64,000 bases of DNA, from assembly GCA_022703505.1 (NCBI GenBank), contig JAKLDN010000009.1, positions 149,567 through 213,566 on the forward strand, read 5' to 3'. Shown piece after piece: positions 49,045-58,324 of this stretch. Positions within the stretch are counted from its first letter, which is position 1, and every line of letters starts with the position of its first letter. The stretch is from Spirochaetota bacterium (GTDB lineage Bacteria; Spirochaetota; Spirochaetia; Treponematales; UBA12059). The notes under the pieces were generated by a model. That model made no database searches and had not been told where the DNA came from. It was given only the letters and a program-made list of their open reading frames with translations. Both the position numbers and the translations under genes were made by a program.

Positions 49045-50847
49045 TTAATCCTCCCGTTCGGAATCCCGGACCCGCCGGGCGTAGCATTCGAAGGTGTCCC
49101 CCAATCCGAATAGCCGCGACGCGGCCCCGGCCATCCGGGCGGCTCCGGGCTTTCCCAGGGCTCCCGGGAAGCGCTCCGGATGGTGGCCGGTGACCCGGAT
49201 ACGTTCTACCCGGAAACCGAAGGGTCCGAGAATCCCCGCGGCCCGGCGGGGCTCCCAGACCGTGGCGTGGTCGTCGGGGCTGCGATCGAAGAAGCGCCCG
49301 GGATCGGAGCGGGCCGAGATCCCCCCGCCCGAGGGGGTCGAGAAGGCGAAGATCCCGCCGGGGCGAACCAGGTCCGCCGCCGCCCGGAGGGCCCGGGCGA
49401 GGTCCTCGAAGTGCTCGATCACGAACCACATCGAAAGGCAGTCCACGGGGCCGCCCAGGTCGGAGCGCGTACCGGGATCCAGGAAATCCCCCGCCCGGGC
49501 GGGGAGGCCCAGGGTGTCCCTCACGTAGGCCGCCGCGGACGGGGCGATGTCCAGGCCCCGGGCGTCCCAGCCCCTCCGGGCGGCCTCCGCCAGGAAGGCC
49601 CCGTACGCGCAGCCCACGTCCAGGATCACGGGGCGGCGGCCCCCGGCCTCGCGCGGAAGGAGCCGCTCCAGGATCTCCAACCGCCCCGCCGCGAAGGCCG
49701 TCAGGGCCGGGAAGTCCTCCAGATAGGTCCGGCCGTACTGTCTCCGGTACTCCTCGAAAAAATAGGACTCCACGTAGGGAGTGTCCCCGCCCTCGAAGAG
49801 CTCCCGGTAGACCATCCCGCACCCGGCACAGCGGAAATAGCTCTTCCGGGGATACCGCTCCAGGACCGCGCGTTCCCGGGCGCCGCAAACCGGGCAGGAC
49901 CCGGAGGCCCCGGGCCGGAGGGCCGCCAGGCGACCGGCCAAGGATTCGGCGCATTTCGGGGCGGCCGCCGCGGTCGACGCGGCCAGGGCCGCCGGGTCCG
50001 AAAGGAGACGGGCGAGGGCCCGGGGCTCCGGACGGCCGATCCCCGCGGCCGGGAAACCCGCGCTCCGGGAAAGCCGGGCGTGGTACCGGCCGGGGTCGAC
50101 CAGGATGACCGCGCAGCCCGCCCAGGCCGCCTCGAAGGCGGTCAGGCCGAACTGTGTGAACACGAGGTCCCAGGAAGCCAGGGTCTCCTTGAGGTCCGGG
50201 ACGGGTCCCGCGATACGCACCCCCCGGGGCACCCGGCGGGACGCGTCCCCCAGGGGGCCGGTCAGGAGGGTCAGCGACTCGGGACGGAAGAACCCGCCGG
50301 CCACCAGGGCTCGGGCCGTGGCGGGACCGAGCCCCCGGGGATCCTCCCCCCCGAAGGCCAGGAGGATGTTCCCGAAGCGGTCCGGGGGGGAGTCCCGGCG
50401 CCGGCCCGGGAGATGAAGGAAGCCCCGGGATTCCAGGTTGGCATCGCCGAGGAGGGCCTCCCGGCCCGTCCGGGGCAGCGCGTCGATCCGGAAGGAAGCC
50501 CCGAGGGCGGCCGGCCCGCCCTCGTCCAGGGCGACCGTGGGAGCCAGGGCGCGCCAGGCCAGCTCCTCCTCCCGGGAAGCGTTCCGCAGATCCAGGACCA
50601 CGAAGGCCCAGGTCCCCGTTTCCGCCGCCGCTCGGGACCGGACCAGGCTCAGGCCCCGCACCCTTTCGGGGAAGGCGGCCTCGATCTCCCGGGCTCCCCG
50701 GGACCCGGGTCCCGGGTCCTCGTCCAGGAAGACCGCGGCGGAGGATCCCGGCAGGTCCGAGAGCTCCCGGGCCAGGGTCAGGCAGCGGACCAGGTGGCCC
50801 GAGCCGTTGCCCCGGGCGACGGAGGGCACGAAGAGGAAACGGGACAC
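49045..50847 (-). CDS. PseG-like nucleotide-sugar hydrolase / glycosyltransferase fused to zinc-ribbon SAM methyltransferase
   Basis: A GTG at 50847, 5 bases after the cytidylyltransferase stop, gives 600 residues. Residues about 1-290 resemble PseG/SpsG (FVPSVARGNGSGHLVRCLTLA, then a GT-B C-terminal half with FTQFGLTAFEAAWAG). Residues 318-343 form a zinc ribbon (CPVC...CAGC). From about 345 on is a class I SAM methyltransferase with ILDVGCAYGAF at about 405 and SMWFVIEHFEDLARALRA. PseG removes UDP during pseudaminic acid synthesis. A fusion to a ribbon-type methyltransferase (as used on sugar nucleotides) is unusual. A longer open frame upstream overlaps the neighbour and is not used. Confidence 0.82.
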   Translation of the reverse strand: MSRFLFVPSVARGNGSGHLVRCLTLARELSDLPGSSAAVFLDEDPGPGSRGAREIEAAFPERVRGLSLVRSRAAAETGTWAFVVLDLRNASREEELAWRALAPTVALDEGGPAALGASFRIDALPRTGREALLGDANLESRGFLHLPGRRRDSPPDRFGNILLAFGGEDPRGLGPATARALVAGGFFRPESLTLLTGPLGDASRRVPRGVRIAGPVPDLKETLASWDLVFTQFGLTAFEAAWAGCAVILVDPGRYHARLSRSAGFPAAGIGRPEPRALARLLSDPAALAASTAAAAPKCAESLAGRLAALRPGASGSCPVCGARERAVLERYPRKSYFRCAGCGMVYRELFEGGDTPYVESYFFEEYRRQYGRTYLEDFPALTAFAAGRLEILERLLPREAGGRRPVILDVGCAYGAFLAEAARRGWDARGLDIAPSAAAYVRDTLGLPARAGDFLDPGTRSDLGGPVDCLSMWFVIEHFEDLARALRAAADLVRPGGIFAFSTPSGGGISARSDPGRFFDRSPDDHATVWEPRRAAGILGPFGFRVERIRVTGHHPERFPGALGKPGAARMAGAASRLFGLGDTFECYARRVRDSERED

Positions 50848-50852
50848 GGCGG

Positions 50853-51524
50853 CTAGGCCTTCCCGCCGAGGCCGAGGAGCCGGCGAACCAAGGCGGCCGA
50901 GGTAGGGTCGAAGCCGCATTCCTCGGCGAGGGCCCGCGCAGCCTCGTAATCCTCCCGGGTATCCACGGTCACCCGGGCTTCGGGGGCGCGGAGGGATCCC
51001 GGCGCCTCGGGCCGGTAGATCGAAAAACGCCCGGGCCGGCGGTAGAGGAAGGGACAGACATGCTCCCGCTCGTAGGGGTCCGAGGACTCCGCCTCCGCTT
51101 CCACCAGGGCGGAAGCCCGTACCACCTCGACCCCGAAGCCCAGGGGCAGGCCTTGATAGGCCGCGTAGTCGGAGGCGGCGGTACGGGGATCCGAAAGGAG
51201 GGACTCGGCGGCCTCGGGGCTGACGAAGGGGTTGTCCCCGGTGGCACGGATCACCCTGGAAATCCGGTACTCCCGGATCGCCCCGCAGTACCGGGCCAGG
51301 ACGTCCTCCTCGGACCCCACGAAGACCTTCCATCCCAGGGCTTCCGCCCGGGGCCCCAGCTCCGGGGCGCTCCCGGGCTCCGTGGCCAGGACGCGGAGGT
51401 CCGCGGGCACCCGGGAGAGGCGGCGCAGGCAAGATTCCAGGAGGGTTCCGTCCCCGAAGGGAAGGAGGGCCTTGCGGGGAAGCCGGGTGGAACCCAGGCG
51501 GGCCTGGAGGATGACGCCGGTCAT
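50853..51524 (-). CDS. SpsF-like cytidylyltransferase (CMP-sugar synthase family)
   Basis: The 223-residue protein has the nucleotide-binding start GVILQARLGSTRLPRKALLPFG, then VFVGSEEDVLARYCGA, IRATGDNPFV (metal-binding Asp) and the C-terminal VTVDTREDYEAA. These match SpsF, the cytidylyltransferase of spore-coat polysaccharide synthesis, and CMP-nonulosonate synthases (NeuA/PseF). It activates a sugar acid with CTP for transfer. The start overlaps the upstream glycosyltransferase-like gene (ATGA). With PseG-like and ATP-grasp neighbours, it supports a nonulosonic-acid-like or novel activated-sugar product. Confidence 0.88.
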   Translation of the reverse strand: MTGVILQARLGSTRLPRKALLPFGDGTLLESCLRRLSRVPADLRVLATEPGSAPELGPRAEALGWKVFVGSEEDVLARYCGAIREYRISRVIRATGDNPFVSPEAAESLLSDPRTAASDYAAYQGLPLGFGVEVVRASALVEAEAESSDPYEREHVCPFLYRRPGRFSIYRPEAPGSLRAPEARVTVDTREDYEAARALAEECGFDPTSAALVRRLLGLGGKA

Positions 51525-52486
51525 GGGGCCAGGGGTTCCCAGAGATCGACCACGCTCCGGGCATCCCACCGGAAGCGGTACCGGTTGATCCGAACCCATT
51601 CCCGGGCCGCCCGGAACTCCCCCGCGGCCCGGAAGGGGTCCCGGGAGGCACGGAACAGGTAGGCCGGGAAGGCCCCCAGGGGGAGCATGCCGCCGTCCTC
51701 CCGGACCCGGACAGCGAGGTTCTTGAGGTGGAAGCGGCCGTAGGACGGCCCGGGGGTCGTGTCCTCCGTAGGTGGAACGCCCTCGTAGCCCATCCGCAGG
51801 GCCTGGGCCATGCGGATCTCCTCCCCCCAGAGCCAGGCGCGGAATCCGAAATCCATCTTCTGCCACCAGGGATCCGGCAGGGTTCCGTCGTATCCTCCCA
51901 GGCGGACGAACCTCTCCCGGGAATAGATCCCGCAGCCGTCGAAGGGGAAGAGGGTCTTGTCCCCGTCCTTCTGGGGAGTCAAGGAAAGGATCCGCAGGCC
52001 GGCGCCCTCGAAGGCCGGGGCCAGGAGGGTCGGGACCGGCTCGCCCCCCCCGGAGGAGAGGAAGGGAGCGGTGCACAGGAAGTCCTGCTCCGAGAGCCGT
52101 TCGAAGAAACGGCTGGACAGGGCCGCGGTGGAGAGCTTCTGGTCGTTCCAGAGGACGAAGACGAAGGGACCGCAGGACTCCCGGATCCCCAGGTTCACTT
52201 TCTCCCCGGTCGTGACCTCCTCCTTCAGGAAGAGAAACCGCACCTGGGGGAAACGGCCGGACAGGGATTCCACGTCGGGGGTCTCGGAGCCGGCCTCTAT
52301 GGAGAGGATGGAATCGAAGCCGATCCGTTCCAGGTCCGCCAGGAGCCGGGCCCGGTACAGCCGGCTGCCCCGGTTCAGGAGGACCACCGATACGGGAAGG
52401 CCTTCCGGACAGGCGCGGGACTTCTGCCCGCCCACCACCGTGTAGGGGACGGGGCGGTCGTCAAGCGTTGTAGGTATGGTACTCAT
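51521..52486 (-). CDS. Glycosyltransferase-like GT-A protein
   Basis: The 321-residue protein starts MSTIPTTLDD inside the 3' end of the spiro-SPASM gene (26-base overlap). The fold follows family 2 glycosyltransferases: PVSVVLLNRGSRLYRARLL at the start, IEAGSETPDVESLS, GPFVFVLWNDQKLS (place of the metal-binding DxD) and a late GGYDGTLPDPWWQKMDFGFRAW, which resembles the acceptor and catalytic Asp region. The DxD is weak (WND), so activity is uncertain. There is no membrane segment. It probably builds or transfers the sugar made by the operon. Spirochaete-restricted relatives are likely, but I cannot name one. Confidence 0.7.
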   Translation of the reverse strand: MSTIPTTLDDRPVPYTVVGGQKSRACPEGLPVSVVLLNRGSRLYRARLLADLERIGFDSILSIEAGSETPDVESLSGRFPQVRFLFLKEEVTTGEKVNLGIRESCGPFVFVLWNDQKLSTAALSSRFFERLSEQDFLCTAPFLSSGGGEPVPTLLAPAFEGAGLRILSLTPQKDGDKTLFPFDGCGIYSRERFVRLGGYDGTLPDPWWQKMDFGFRAWLWGEEIRMAQALRMGYEGVPPTEDTTPGPSYGRFHLKNLAVRVREDGGMLPLGAFPAYLFRASRDPFRAAGEFRAAREWVRINRYRFRWDARSVVDLWEPLAP

Positions 52487-53984
52487 CGCAGCGTCCGCAG
52501 ATCGCGGGGTAGTCCTTCGCCGTGTGGCGCCGGAACCAGGGCTCGCTCCGGGCCCAGAGGGCGGCAAGGCCCTCCTCGAACACGTTGCCCAGGATCTCCG
52601 CGCCCTCCGGAAGCCCGGGGGCCCGGCATTCCCGGCAGACCGGTACGGAGCCGTCCAGGAGGACGCAGACGTCCCGGGCCAGGTGCCAGCAGGGCCTTCG
52701 ATCCAGGGGGGAGAGGTCCGCGACGGACCGGTCCGGCAGGGTGCCGCAGAAGGAATCGTACTTCTGGATGATCACGTTCTCCGTCCGGGCCTTCCAGCCC
52801 CGGTAGAAGGCCTCCAGGCGCTCCTCGTTCTCCTTCATCCGTACCGCCTGGACGTGGACCCGTCCCGGGAAGAGGCGCATCAGGGTCCCGGTTCGGGCCT
52901 TCGCCTCCTCGAACCCCGGCCCCCGGAGGCGGGCGTAGGCTTCGGGGTCGGTCTCATCCAGGGAAACGATCCAATCCAGGCGTCCGTCCGCCAGGGCCGC
53001 GGCCTTCTCGACCGTGTCGTCGTCCCACCCCACCCCGGAGGTCTCCACGATGAGGGATAGACCGGGGTGCCGGAGGGTGGACTTGACCAGGGCCGGGAAA
53101 TCGGGATGGAGCGAGGGCTCCCCCCAGAGGGAAAGGTCCACCACGGCGTCCCCGCAGAGGTCCGCGGTCTCGTCCATCAGCCGGGAGTAGCGCTCGACGG
53201 GCAGGAAGTCCCGCCGGGACAGGATATCCCCTCCGAACCCGGGATAGGGGCAGTAGGAGCAGGCCTGGGGACAGCCCCCGGCCACCTGGACGGAGACGAA
53301 GGCCGGGAGGGTGCGGAGGAGCCCGAGGTTCGCAGGCACCAGGTCCAGGATGGACTCCGCGTCCCCGGCGCCCAGGTCCAGGAGGCGCTCGCAGACCATC
53401 CGGTTGCGCCGGGTGTCGCAGGTCAGGGACAGGCGGTACTCCCGGAGGTCGACCCGGGAGATCTCCGTCTCCAGGTCGAAGGAGTTGATGTCCTTCTGGA
53501 TGACCGGAAAGAGTCCCTCCTCGCCCAGGGGTTCCGGGACCTTTTCCGCCAGGGCCCGGAGGGCCGGGAGGATCCGGGGGGCCAGGATCTCCGGGGCCAC
53601 CCCCGCGGGGAAGCCGTCGGCGAAGTAGTACTCCGCCCGATACCTGCGGAAGTCCTCCAGCATCCGGCCGGTCAGGGCCGGGTCGAGGAAGGGGGCGTCC
53701 CCCCGTATCCGGATCAGGGCGTCCCGGCCTTCCGCGCCCGCGGGGACGGCCGCCAGGACCGCCTCGAGAGCCTCCAGGAAGGGCCGGGAACCGGGTCCCG
53801 GGACTTTGACGACGGGCACCGGGGCACCGGGCAGGTCGCGGTCCGAGACCAGGACGACCTGCCCCACCCCCGGAAGGCCCCGGACCTTTTCCAGGACCCG
53901 TTCCAGGGCGGATGGTCCCTCCCCCAGGGGGCTCAGGGCGAGATCCCGGATTCCGACGCAATCGAGCACGGCTATGGCTGTCAT
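52461..53984 (-). CDS. Spiro-SPASM protein (radical SAM with nucleotidyltransferase-like N-terminus)
   Basis: The 507-residue protein has a degenerate nucleotidyltransferase-like domain (about 1-190; ALERVLEKVRGLPGVGQVV, IRIRGDAPFLDPAL), a radical SAM domain (about 232-415) with C238-x3-C242-x2-C245 (GGCPQACSYCPYPGFGG), and a C-terminal SPASM region with CWHLARDVCVLLDG, CREC and CGRCDEYHTYN. SPASM proteins carry extra 4Fe-4S clusters and usually modify peptides or sugars. This architecture is the spirochaete-specific family known as spiro-SPASM; its reaction is not established. It heads the operon, so its product is probably the first or signature step. Confidence 0.88.
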   Translation of the reverse strand: MTAIAVLDCVGIRDLALSPLGEGPSALERVLEKVRGLPGVGQVVLVSDRDLPGAPVPVVKVPGPGSRPFLEALEAVLAAVPAGAEGRDALIRIRGDAPFLDPALTGRMLEDFRRYRAEYYFADGFPAGVAPEILAPRILPALRALAEKVPEPLGEEGLFPVIQKDINSFDLETEISRVDLREYRLSLTCDTRRNRMVCERLLDLGAGDAESILDLVPANLGLLRTLPAFVSVQVAGGCPQACSYCPYPGFGGDILSRRDFLPVERYSRLMDETADLCGDAVVDLSLWGEPSLHPDFPALVKSTLRHPGLSLIVETSGVGWDDDTVEKAAALADGRLDWIVSLDETDPEAYARLRGPGFEEAKARTGTLMRLFPGRVHVQAVRMKENEERLEAFYRGWKARTENVIIQKYDSFCGTLPDRSVADLSPLDRRPCWHLARDVCVLLDGSVPVCRECRAPGLPEGAEILGNVFEEGLAALWARSEPWFRRHTAKDYPAICGRCDEYHTYNA

Positions 53985-54180
53985 ACCCTATCCAGTATCG
54001 GCCGCACGGCCGGGGGTCGTTAGGGACGGGTCCGCAGGACGTCCCGGATCGAGTGTACACCCCCGGGCGGAGGCGATCAATCTATGCCGGAAGGATGCTT
54101 GCCGCGGGCCGCCGGCCCCTTCGGGCTCATGGCGACAATAGGCAGGGTCCGGATCTCCAATTCATAGGGTTTCCTCTATT
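53985..54180. other. Divergent intergenic stretch, no gene seen
   Basis: These 196 bases lie between the spiro-SPASM start and the nrdJ operator. I see no gene. GATACT on the minus strand 9 bases before the spiro-SPASM ATG is a weak -10 candidate. Confidence 0.4.
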
Positions 54181-54227
54181 ATACCACCTATTGAAGTTTA
54201 GCCTTGCATGGCCACAATATGTTGTGG
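54181..54227 (+). promoter_or_regulatory. Paired NrdR boxes upstream of nrdJ
   Basis: Box 2 (54212-54227) is CCACAATATGTTGTGG, close to the known NrdR consensus ACACWATATATWGTGT. Box 1 (54181-54196), ATACCACCTATTGAAG, keeps the C-A-T-T-G key positions. Their starts are exactly 31 bases apart, three helical turns, the spacing NrdR tetramers need. NrdR with dATP would repress the gene. Confidence 0.85.
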
Positions 54228-54233
54228 TATAGT
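54204..54233 (+). promoter_or_regulatory. nrdJ promoter, overlapped by NrdR box 2
   Basis: TTGCAT (54204-54209) and TATAGT (54228-54233) are 18 bases apart, with box 2 filling the spacer, so bound NrdR would block RNA polymerase directly. The leader to the ATG is about 50 bases. Confidence 0.7.
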
Positions 54234-54287
54234 CGCCGTCTGCGCCGAAAATGTACTAGAGCGCGGATACCATAAAGGAGCGTCGCC

Positions 54288-57200
54288 ATGAACATAGAGC
54301 GCCGATTCACCCGCCCCGGCCGCGGCCCCTACGAGGGGCTCTCCTGGGAACGCAGGGTTTCCGAGATACGCAACCTGGACGGTCGGACGGTATTCCGCAT
54401 GGAGGGGGTGATCGTGCCCTCCGGATGGAGCCAGATCGCCACGGACATCCTGGCCCAGAAGTACTTCCGCAAGGCAGGGATCCCCGAGGGCAAGGCCCGG
54501 AGTTGGGAGTCCTTCGTTCCCGAGGACCAGCGGACCCTGGCCGGCCCGGGCCCCAAAGCCGGGGCGGAGCACGACGCCCGCCAGGTCTTCCACCGCCTGG
54601 CCTATACCTGGCTCCGCTGGGGGACCGAGGAGGGCTGGTTCGACACCGAGGAAGACGGCAAGGCCTTCTACGACGAGACCTGCGCCATGCTGGCCCGTCA
54701 GATGGCGGCCCCCAACTCCCCCCAGTGGTTCAACACGGGGCTCCACGCGGTGTACGGGATAGAGGGTCCCGCACAGGGCCACTTCTACATGGATCCCGCC
54801 ACCGGGGAGGTGGTGAAGTCCTCCAGCGCCTACGCCCGGCCCCAGCCCCACGCCTGCTTCATCCTGGACATCCAGGACGACCTGGTCAACGAGGGCGGGA
54901 TCATGGACCTGGTCACCCGGGAAGCCCGGCTCTTCAAGTACGGGTCCGGCACGGGGTCCAACTTCTCCAAGCTCCGGGGGGCCCTGGAACCCCTGTCCGG
55001 GGGCGGGGTCTCCTCGGGGCTCCTGTCGTTCCTCAAGATCGCGGACCGCTCCGCGGGAGCCATCAAGAGCGGGGGGACCACCCGCCGGGCCGCCAAGATG
55101 GTCATCCTGGACGCGGACCACCCGGACATCGAGTCCTACGTGGACTGGAAGCCCCGGGAGGAGTACAAGGTGGCCTGCCTGGCCGCGGGGAGCGCCCTGA
55201 TCCGGTACCACCTGGAGAAGGTCCGCTCCGCGGTCGCCCGGACGGACCTGCCGCCTGCCTCCCGGACCTCCCTGGACGCGAACCCGGCCCTCCGGGACGC
55301 TGCGCGGACCGCCCTCCGGGCCGGGATCCCAGCGGCCTTCCTCCACCAGGTCCTCCTGCGGCTCTCCCAGGGGGACGCCGCCCCCGACCTCCCCCAGTAC
55401 GACACCTCCTGGGAGGGGGAGGCCTACAACACCGTCAGCGGCCAGTCCTCCAACAACTCCGTCCGGGTCTCCACCAAGTTCATGGAGGCGGTGGTCAAGA
55501 ACAGGGACTGGGACCTGACCGCCCGGACCGACGGGAAGACCATGCGGACCGTCAAGGCCCGGGCCCTCTGGGACCGCTTCGCCCAGGCCGCCTGGTCCTG
55601 CGCGGACCCGGGGCTCCAGTTCCACGGCACCGTGAACGAGTGGCACACCTGCCCGGCGGACGGGGAGATCCGGGGCTCGAACCCCTGTTCGGAGTACATG
55701 TTCCTGGACGACACGGCCTGCAACCTGGCCTCCCTCAACCTCCTTTCCTTCTACGACGAGGCCGAGCGCAGGTTCGACGCGGACGGGTACCGGCACGCCG
55801 TGCGGATCTGGACTACGATCCTGGAGATCTCCGTGGCCATGGCCCAGTTCCCCTCCAAGGAGATCGCCCGGAAGAGCTACGACTACCGGACCCTGGGGCT
55901 TGGCTTCGCCAACCTGGGGACCCTGCTCATGGTCATGGGCCTGGCCTACGATTCCGACGAGGGCCGGGCCGTGGCCGCAGGGCTCTCCGCCGCGCTCACC
56001 GGGGAAGCCTACGCCCAGAGCGCCCGGATGGCCGCCCAGCGGGGGCCCTTCGCCCGGTACGAGGCCAACAAGGACGCCATGCTCCGGGTCGTCCGCAACC
56101 ACCGCCGCGCGGCCCACGGCGAGCCGACCTCGGCGTACGAGGGCCTGACGGTGACGCCCAAACCCCTGGATCCCGCCCTCTGCCCGGAACCCATCCGGAC
56201 CGCGGCCAGGGCCTCCTGGGACGAGGCCCTGGCCCTGGGCAGGGCCCACGGCTTCCGGAACGCCCAGGTAAGCGCCATAGCCCCCACGGGCACCATCGGC
56301 CTTCTCATGGACTGCGATACCACCGGGGTAGAGCCCGACTTCGCCCTGGCCAAGTTCAAGAAGCTGGCGGGAGGCGGCTACTTCCGGATCATCAACCGCA
56401 GCGTGCCCCCCGCCCTCCGGGCCCTGGGCTACGACGAGGAGGCGGTCCGGGAGATCGTCGCCTACTGCGTGGGAAGCGGCACCCTGGCGGAGGCCCCGGG
56501 CGTAAGCCTGGCCCGTTTGGCCGAGAAGGGGATTCCCAAGGAGGCCCTGGACAAGGCGGAGGCGGCCCTGAAGGACGCGATCGGGATCGAGGGGGTCTTC
56601 ACCCCCCACATCCTGGGCAAGGAGACCTTCGATGCCCTGGGAGTCCCCGAGGCCACCTGGTCCCTCCCGGGATTCTCCCTGTTGCGGCACCTGGGCTTCA
56701 CCCCGGAAGAGGTCGCCGCCGCGGAGGACTTCGCCTGCGGGACCCTGGGCCTGGAGGGGGCCCCCCGGCTCAAGAAGGCCCACTACCCCGTCTTCGACAC
56801 CGCCACCCCCTCGGGCAAGCGGGGAACCCGGTCCATCGCCTGGCAGGCCCACGTGGCCATGATGGCGGCGGTCCAGCCCTTCGTGTCCGGGGCCATCTCC
56901 AAGACCATCAACATGCCCGCTTCCGCCTCCGTCGAGGACGTGAAGGGAGCCCACATGCTGGCCTGGAAGAGCATGCTCAAGAGCATCGCCCTGTACCGGG
57001 ACGGGTCCAAGCTCTCCCAGCCCCTGTCCGCCCTGGCCCCGGGCTCGGACCCCGTGGCGGACGCCCTGGTGGCTCTCCAGTACGAGGAGCCGGCCCCGGC
57101 CCTTTCCGCGGCCGTCGTCCCCGAATCCCGCGCCTCGTCCCCGCCCGCCGCGCCCGCCCGGACCCGGACCTCCCTGCCCAACCGCCGCTCGGGCTACACC

Positions 57201-57791
57201 CAGAAGGCCAAGATCGGCGGCCACTCTGTCTTCGTGCGCACCGGCGAGTACGACGACGGGTCCCTGGGGGAGATCTTCCTCGACATGCACAAGGAGGGCG
57301 CGGCCTTCCGGTCCCTCTTGAACTCCTTCGCCATCTCCGTGTCCCTGGGCCTGCAGTACGGGGTGCCCCTGGATGAGTTCGTGGACGCCTTCACCTTCAC
57401 CCGTTTCGAGCCCAACGGGATGGTCCAGGGCCACGACCTGATCAAGATGTCCACCAGCGTGCTGGACTACGTCTTCCGGGACCTGGCCATCACCTACCTG
57501 AACCGCTACGACCTGGGCCAGGTCAAGCCCGAGGACCTGATCTCCACGGCCACCCAGAACGGCCACGCCCGGAACGGCCACGTGAACCTGGCGCCCTCGG
57601 GAGACCCTGCCAAGGCGCCCTCCTCGGCCCAGCCCTCCCCGACGGCGCCCAAGCCCGACGCCCGGCCCCGGACAGCCCGGCTCAAGGGCTACGAGGGCGA
57701 TCCCTGCCCCGTCTGCGGCCACCTGACCCTGGTCCGAAACGGTACGTGCCTGAAGTGCGAAACTTGCGGCTCTACCACGGGATGTAGTTAG
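54288..57791 (+). CDS. nrdJ: Adenosylcobalamin-dependent class II ribonucleotide reductase
   Basis: The 1167-residue enzyme makes dNDPs or dNTPs from ribonucleotides using a cobalamin-derived radical, independent of oxygen. The active-site cysteine lies in QPHACFIL (C190). The finger loop is [22 protein letters not shown] (C467 with its Glu), and the nucleotide pocket has [27 protein letters not shown] domain covers about 955-1085, and a C-terminal CPVCGHL...CLKCETCG zinc-ribbon holds the redox cysteines. The length suits the long NrdJ class. AAGGAG precedes the ATG. Paired NrdR boxes control it, and the PduO enzyme at 24287 can supply the coenzyme. No other RNR genes are in view. Confidence 0.97.
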   Translation: MNIERRFTRPGRGPYEGLSWERRVSEIRNLDGRTVFRMEGVIVPSGWSQIATDILAQKYFRKAGIPEGKARSWESFVPEDQRTLAGPGPKAGAEHDARQVFHRLAYTWLRWGTEEGWFDTEEDGKAFYDETCAMLARQMAAPNSPQWFNTGLHAVYGIEGPAQGHFYMDPATGEVVKSSSAYARPQPHACFILDIQDDLVNEGGIMDLVTREARLFKYGSGTGSNFSKLRGALEPLSGGGVSSGLLSFLKIADRSAGAIKSGGTTRRAAKMVILDADHPDIESYVDWKPREEYKVACLAAGSALIRYHLEKVRSAVARTDLPPASRTSLDANPALRDAARTALRAGIPAAFLHQVLLRLSQGDAAPDLPQYDTSWEGEAYNTVSGQSSNNSVRVSTKFMEAVVKNRDWDLTARTDGKTMRTVKARALWDRFAQAAWSCADPGLQFHGTVNEWHTCPADGEIRGSNPCSEYMFLDDTACNLASLNLLSFYDEAERRFDADGYRHAVRIWTTILEISVAMAQFPSKEIARKSYDYRTLGLGFANLGTLLMVMGLAYDSDEGRAVAAGLSAALTGEAYAQSARMAAQRGPFARYEANKDAMLRVVRNHRRAAHGEPTSAYEGLTVTPKPLDPALCPEPIRTAARASWDEALALGRAHGFRNAQVSAIAPTGTIGLLMDCDTTGVEPDFALAKFKKLAGGGYFRIINRSVPPALRALGYDEEAVREIVAYCVGSGTLAEAPGVSLARLAEKGIPKEALDKAEAALKDAIGIEGVFTPHILGKETFDALGVPEATWSLPGFSLLRHLGFTPEEVAAAEDFACGTLGLEGAPRLKKAHYPVFDTATPSGKRGTRSIAWQAHVAMMAAVQPFVSGAISKTINMPASASVEDVKGAHMLAWKSMLKSIALYRDGSKLSQPLSALAPGSDPVADALVALQYEEPAPALSAAVVPESRASSPPAAPARTRTSLPNRRSGYTQKAKIGGHSVFVRTGEYDDGSLGEIFLDMHKEGAAFRSLLNSFAISVSLGLQYGVPLDEFVDAFTFTRFEPNGMVQGHDLIKMSTSVLDYVFRDLAITYLNRYDLGQVKPEDLISTATQNGHARNGHVNLAPSGDPAKAPSSAQPSPTAPKPDARPRTARLKGYEGDPCPVCGHLTLVRNGTCLKCETCGSTTGCS

Positions 57792-57827
57792 CAAGAAAAC
57801 GCAGGTTTCGCATTTCACCGGGGCAGA

Positions 57828-57886
57828 CGGAAGCGGCGTCAGCCGCTTCCGAATAAAAAAACCGCCCCCTCGGGGGCGGTTTTTTT
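57828..57886. terminator. Hairpin plus bidirectional terminator between nrdJ and ferredoxin
   Basis: A perfect 10-bp stem with GTCA loop (57828-57851) is followed by A7-CCGCCCC-CTC-GGGGCGG-T7 (57855-57886). The second structure has A and T tracts on both sides and so can terminate nrdJ on plus and the ferredoxin gene on minus. Confidence 0.9.
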
Positions 57887-57898
57887 GCGCGACGGGGC

Positions 57899-58069
57899 TT
57901 ACCCGGCGATGATCGCCTCGGTGGGGCACACGGAAGCGCAGCTCCCGCAGTCCGTGCACTTGTCCGGATCGATCCAGCGGGCTCCGTCCTTTTCGGAAAT
58001 GGCTTCGACCGGGCACTCCGGGTCGCAGGCTCCGCAGTTCACACAGGCATCGGTCACCTTATAGGCCAT
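57899..58069 (-). CDS. Clostridial-type 2[4Fe-4S] ferredoxin (56 residues)
   Basis: A short minus-strand frame from ATG 58069 encodes MAYKVTDACVNCGACDPE and onward, with two complete cluster motifs, CVNCGACDPECP and CTDCGSCASVCP, ending TEAIIAG. This is the classic small bacterial ferredoxin, a low-potential electron carrier for anaerobic metabolism. GAGAGGTG precedes the start, and the bidirectional terminator follows 13 bases after the stop. It is the obvious electron source for the FTR at 39145 and for radical SAM enzymes, although flavodoxins could also serve. There is no signal peptide. The identification is secure despite its size. Confidence 0.95.
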   Translation of the reverse strand: MAYKVTDACVNCGACDPECPVEAISEKDGARWIDPDKCTDCGSCASVCPTEAIIAG

Positions 58070-58324
58070 GAAAACACCTCTCGTATGTGGATTTCGACCT
58101 CATAGTACCACGATCCGGGGAAGGGCGCAAGGGCAGCGAGACTGTCCCAAGCTCGCGTGTATTTATAGTTTTTATCGTTTTATACATTTCGATAATAGTA
58201 AGTTATATTTTTTTATGCTGTAAATATTTACAATTTTTTTCCGCTTGGCGGAAATCCTTATGCATGATATAATATCTATATTATCTCTATTTTAGAATCA
58301 TTCTGATTATCATTAGGAGGAACC
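58070..58324. other. AT-rich divergent regulatory region
   Basis: This 255-base gap is far more AT-rich than the rest of the window, mainly from 58150 on. It holds CATTTCGATAAT (58185-58196) and AAGTTATATTTTTTT (58200-58214), both repeated upstream of the second chemoreceptor, and the promoter at 58245-58273. I see no gene. Confidence 0.6.
58245..58273 (+). promoter_or_regulatory. Sigma-70-type promoter of mcp-cheW
   Basis: TTGGCG (58245-58250) and a perfect TATAAT (58268-58273) have a 17-base spacer, 52 bases before the ATG, with AGGAGGA as ribosome site. Confidence 0.8.

Noticed and set aside
54198..58016. 1272-codon minus-strand open frame opposite nrdJ
   Set aside because: High GC keeps the antisense frame open. 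The product is Gly/Val/His/Pro-rich without motifs, and it crosses the bidirectional terminator and the ferredoxin gene.
58164..58195. Sigma-28 promoter (TATAGTTT...TTCGATAA) for the chemoreceptor
   Set aside because: The spacing is about 16 bases instead of the usual 11, and a better sigma-70 promoter lies closer to the gene. The corresponding place before the second receptor lacks a -35.
58293..58318. Fur-like box (GAATCATTCTGATTATCATT) before the first chemoreceptor
   Set aside because: Only a partial match to the 19-bp Fur consensus in an AT-rich region, where chance matches are common; no iron gene nearby.
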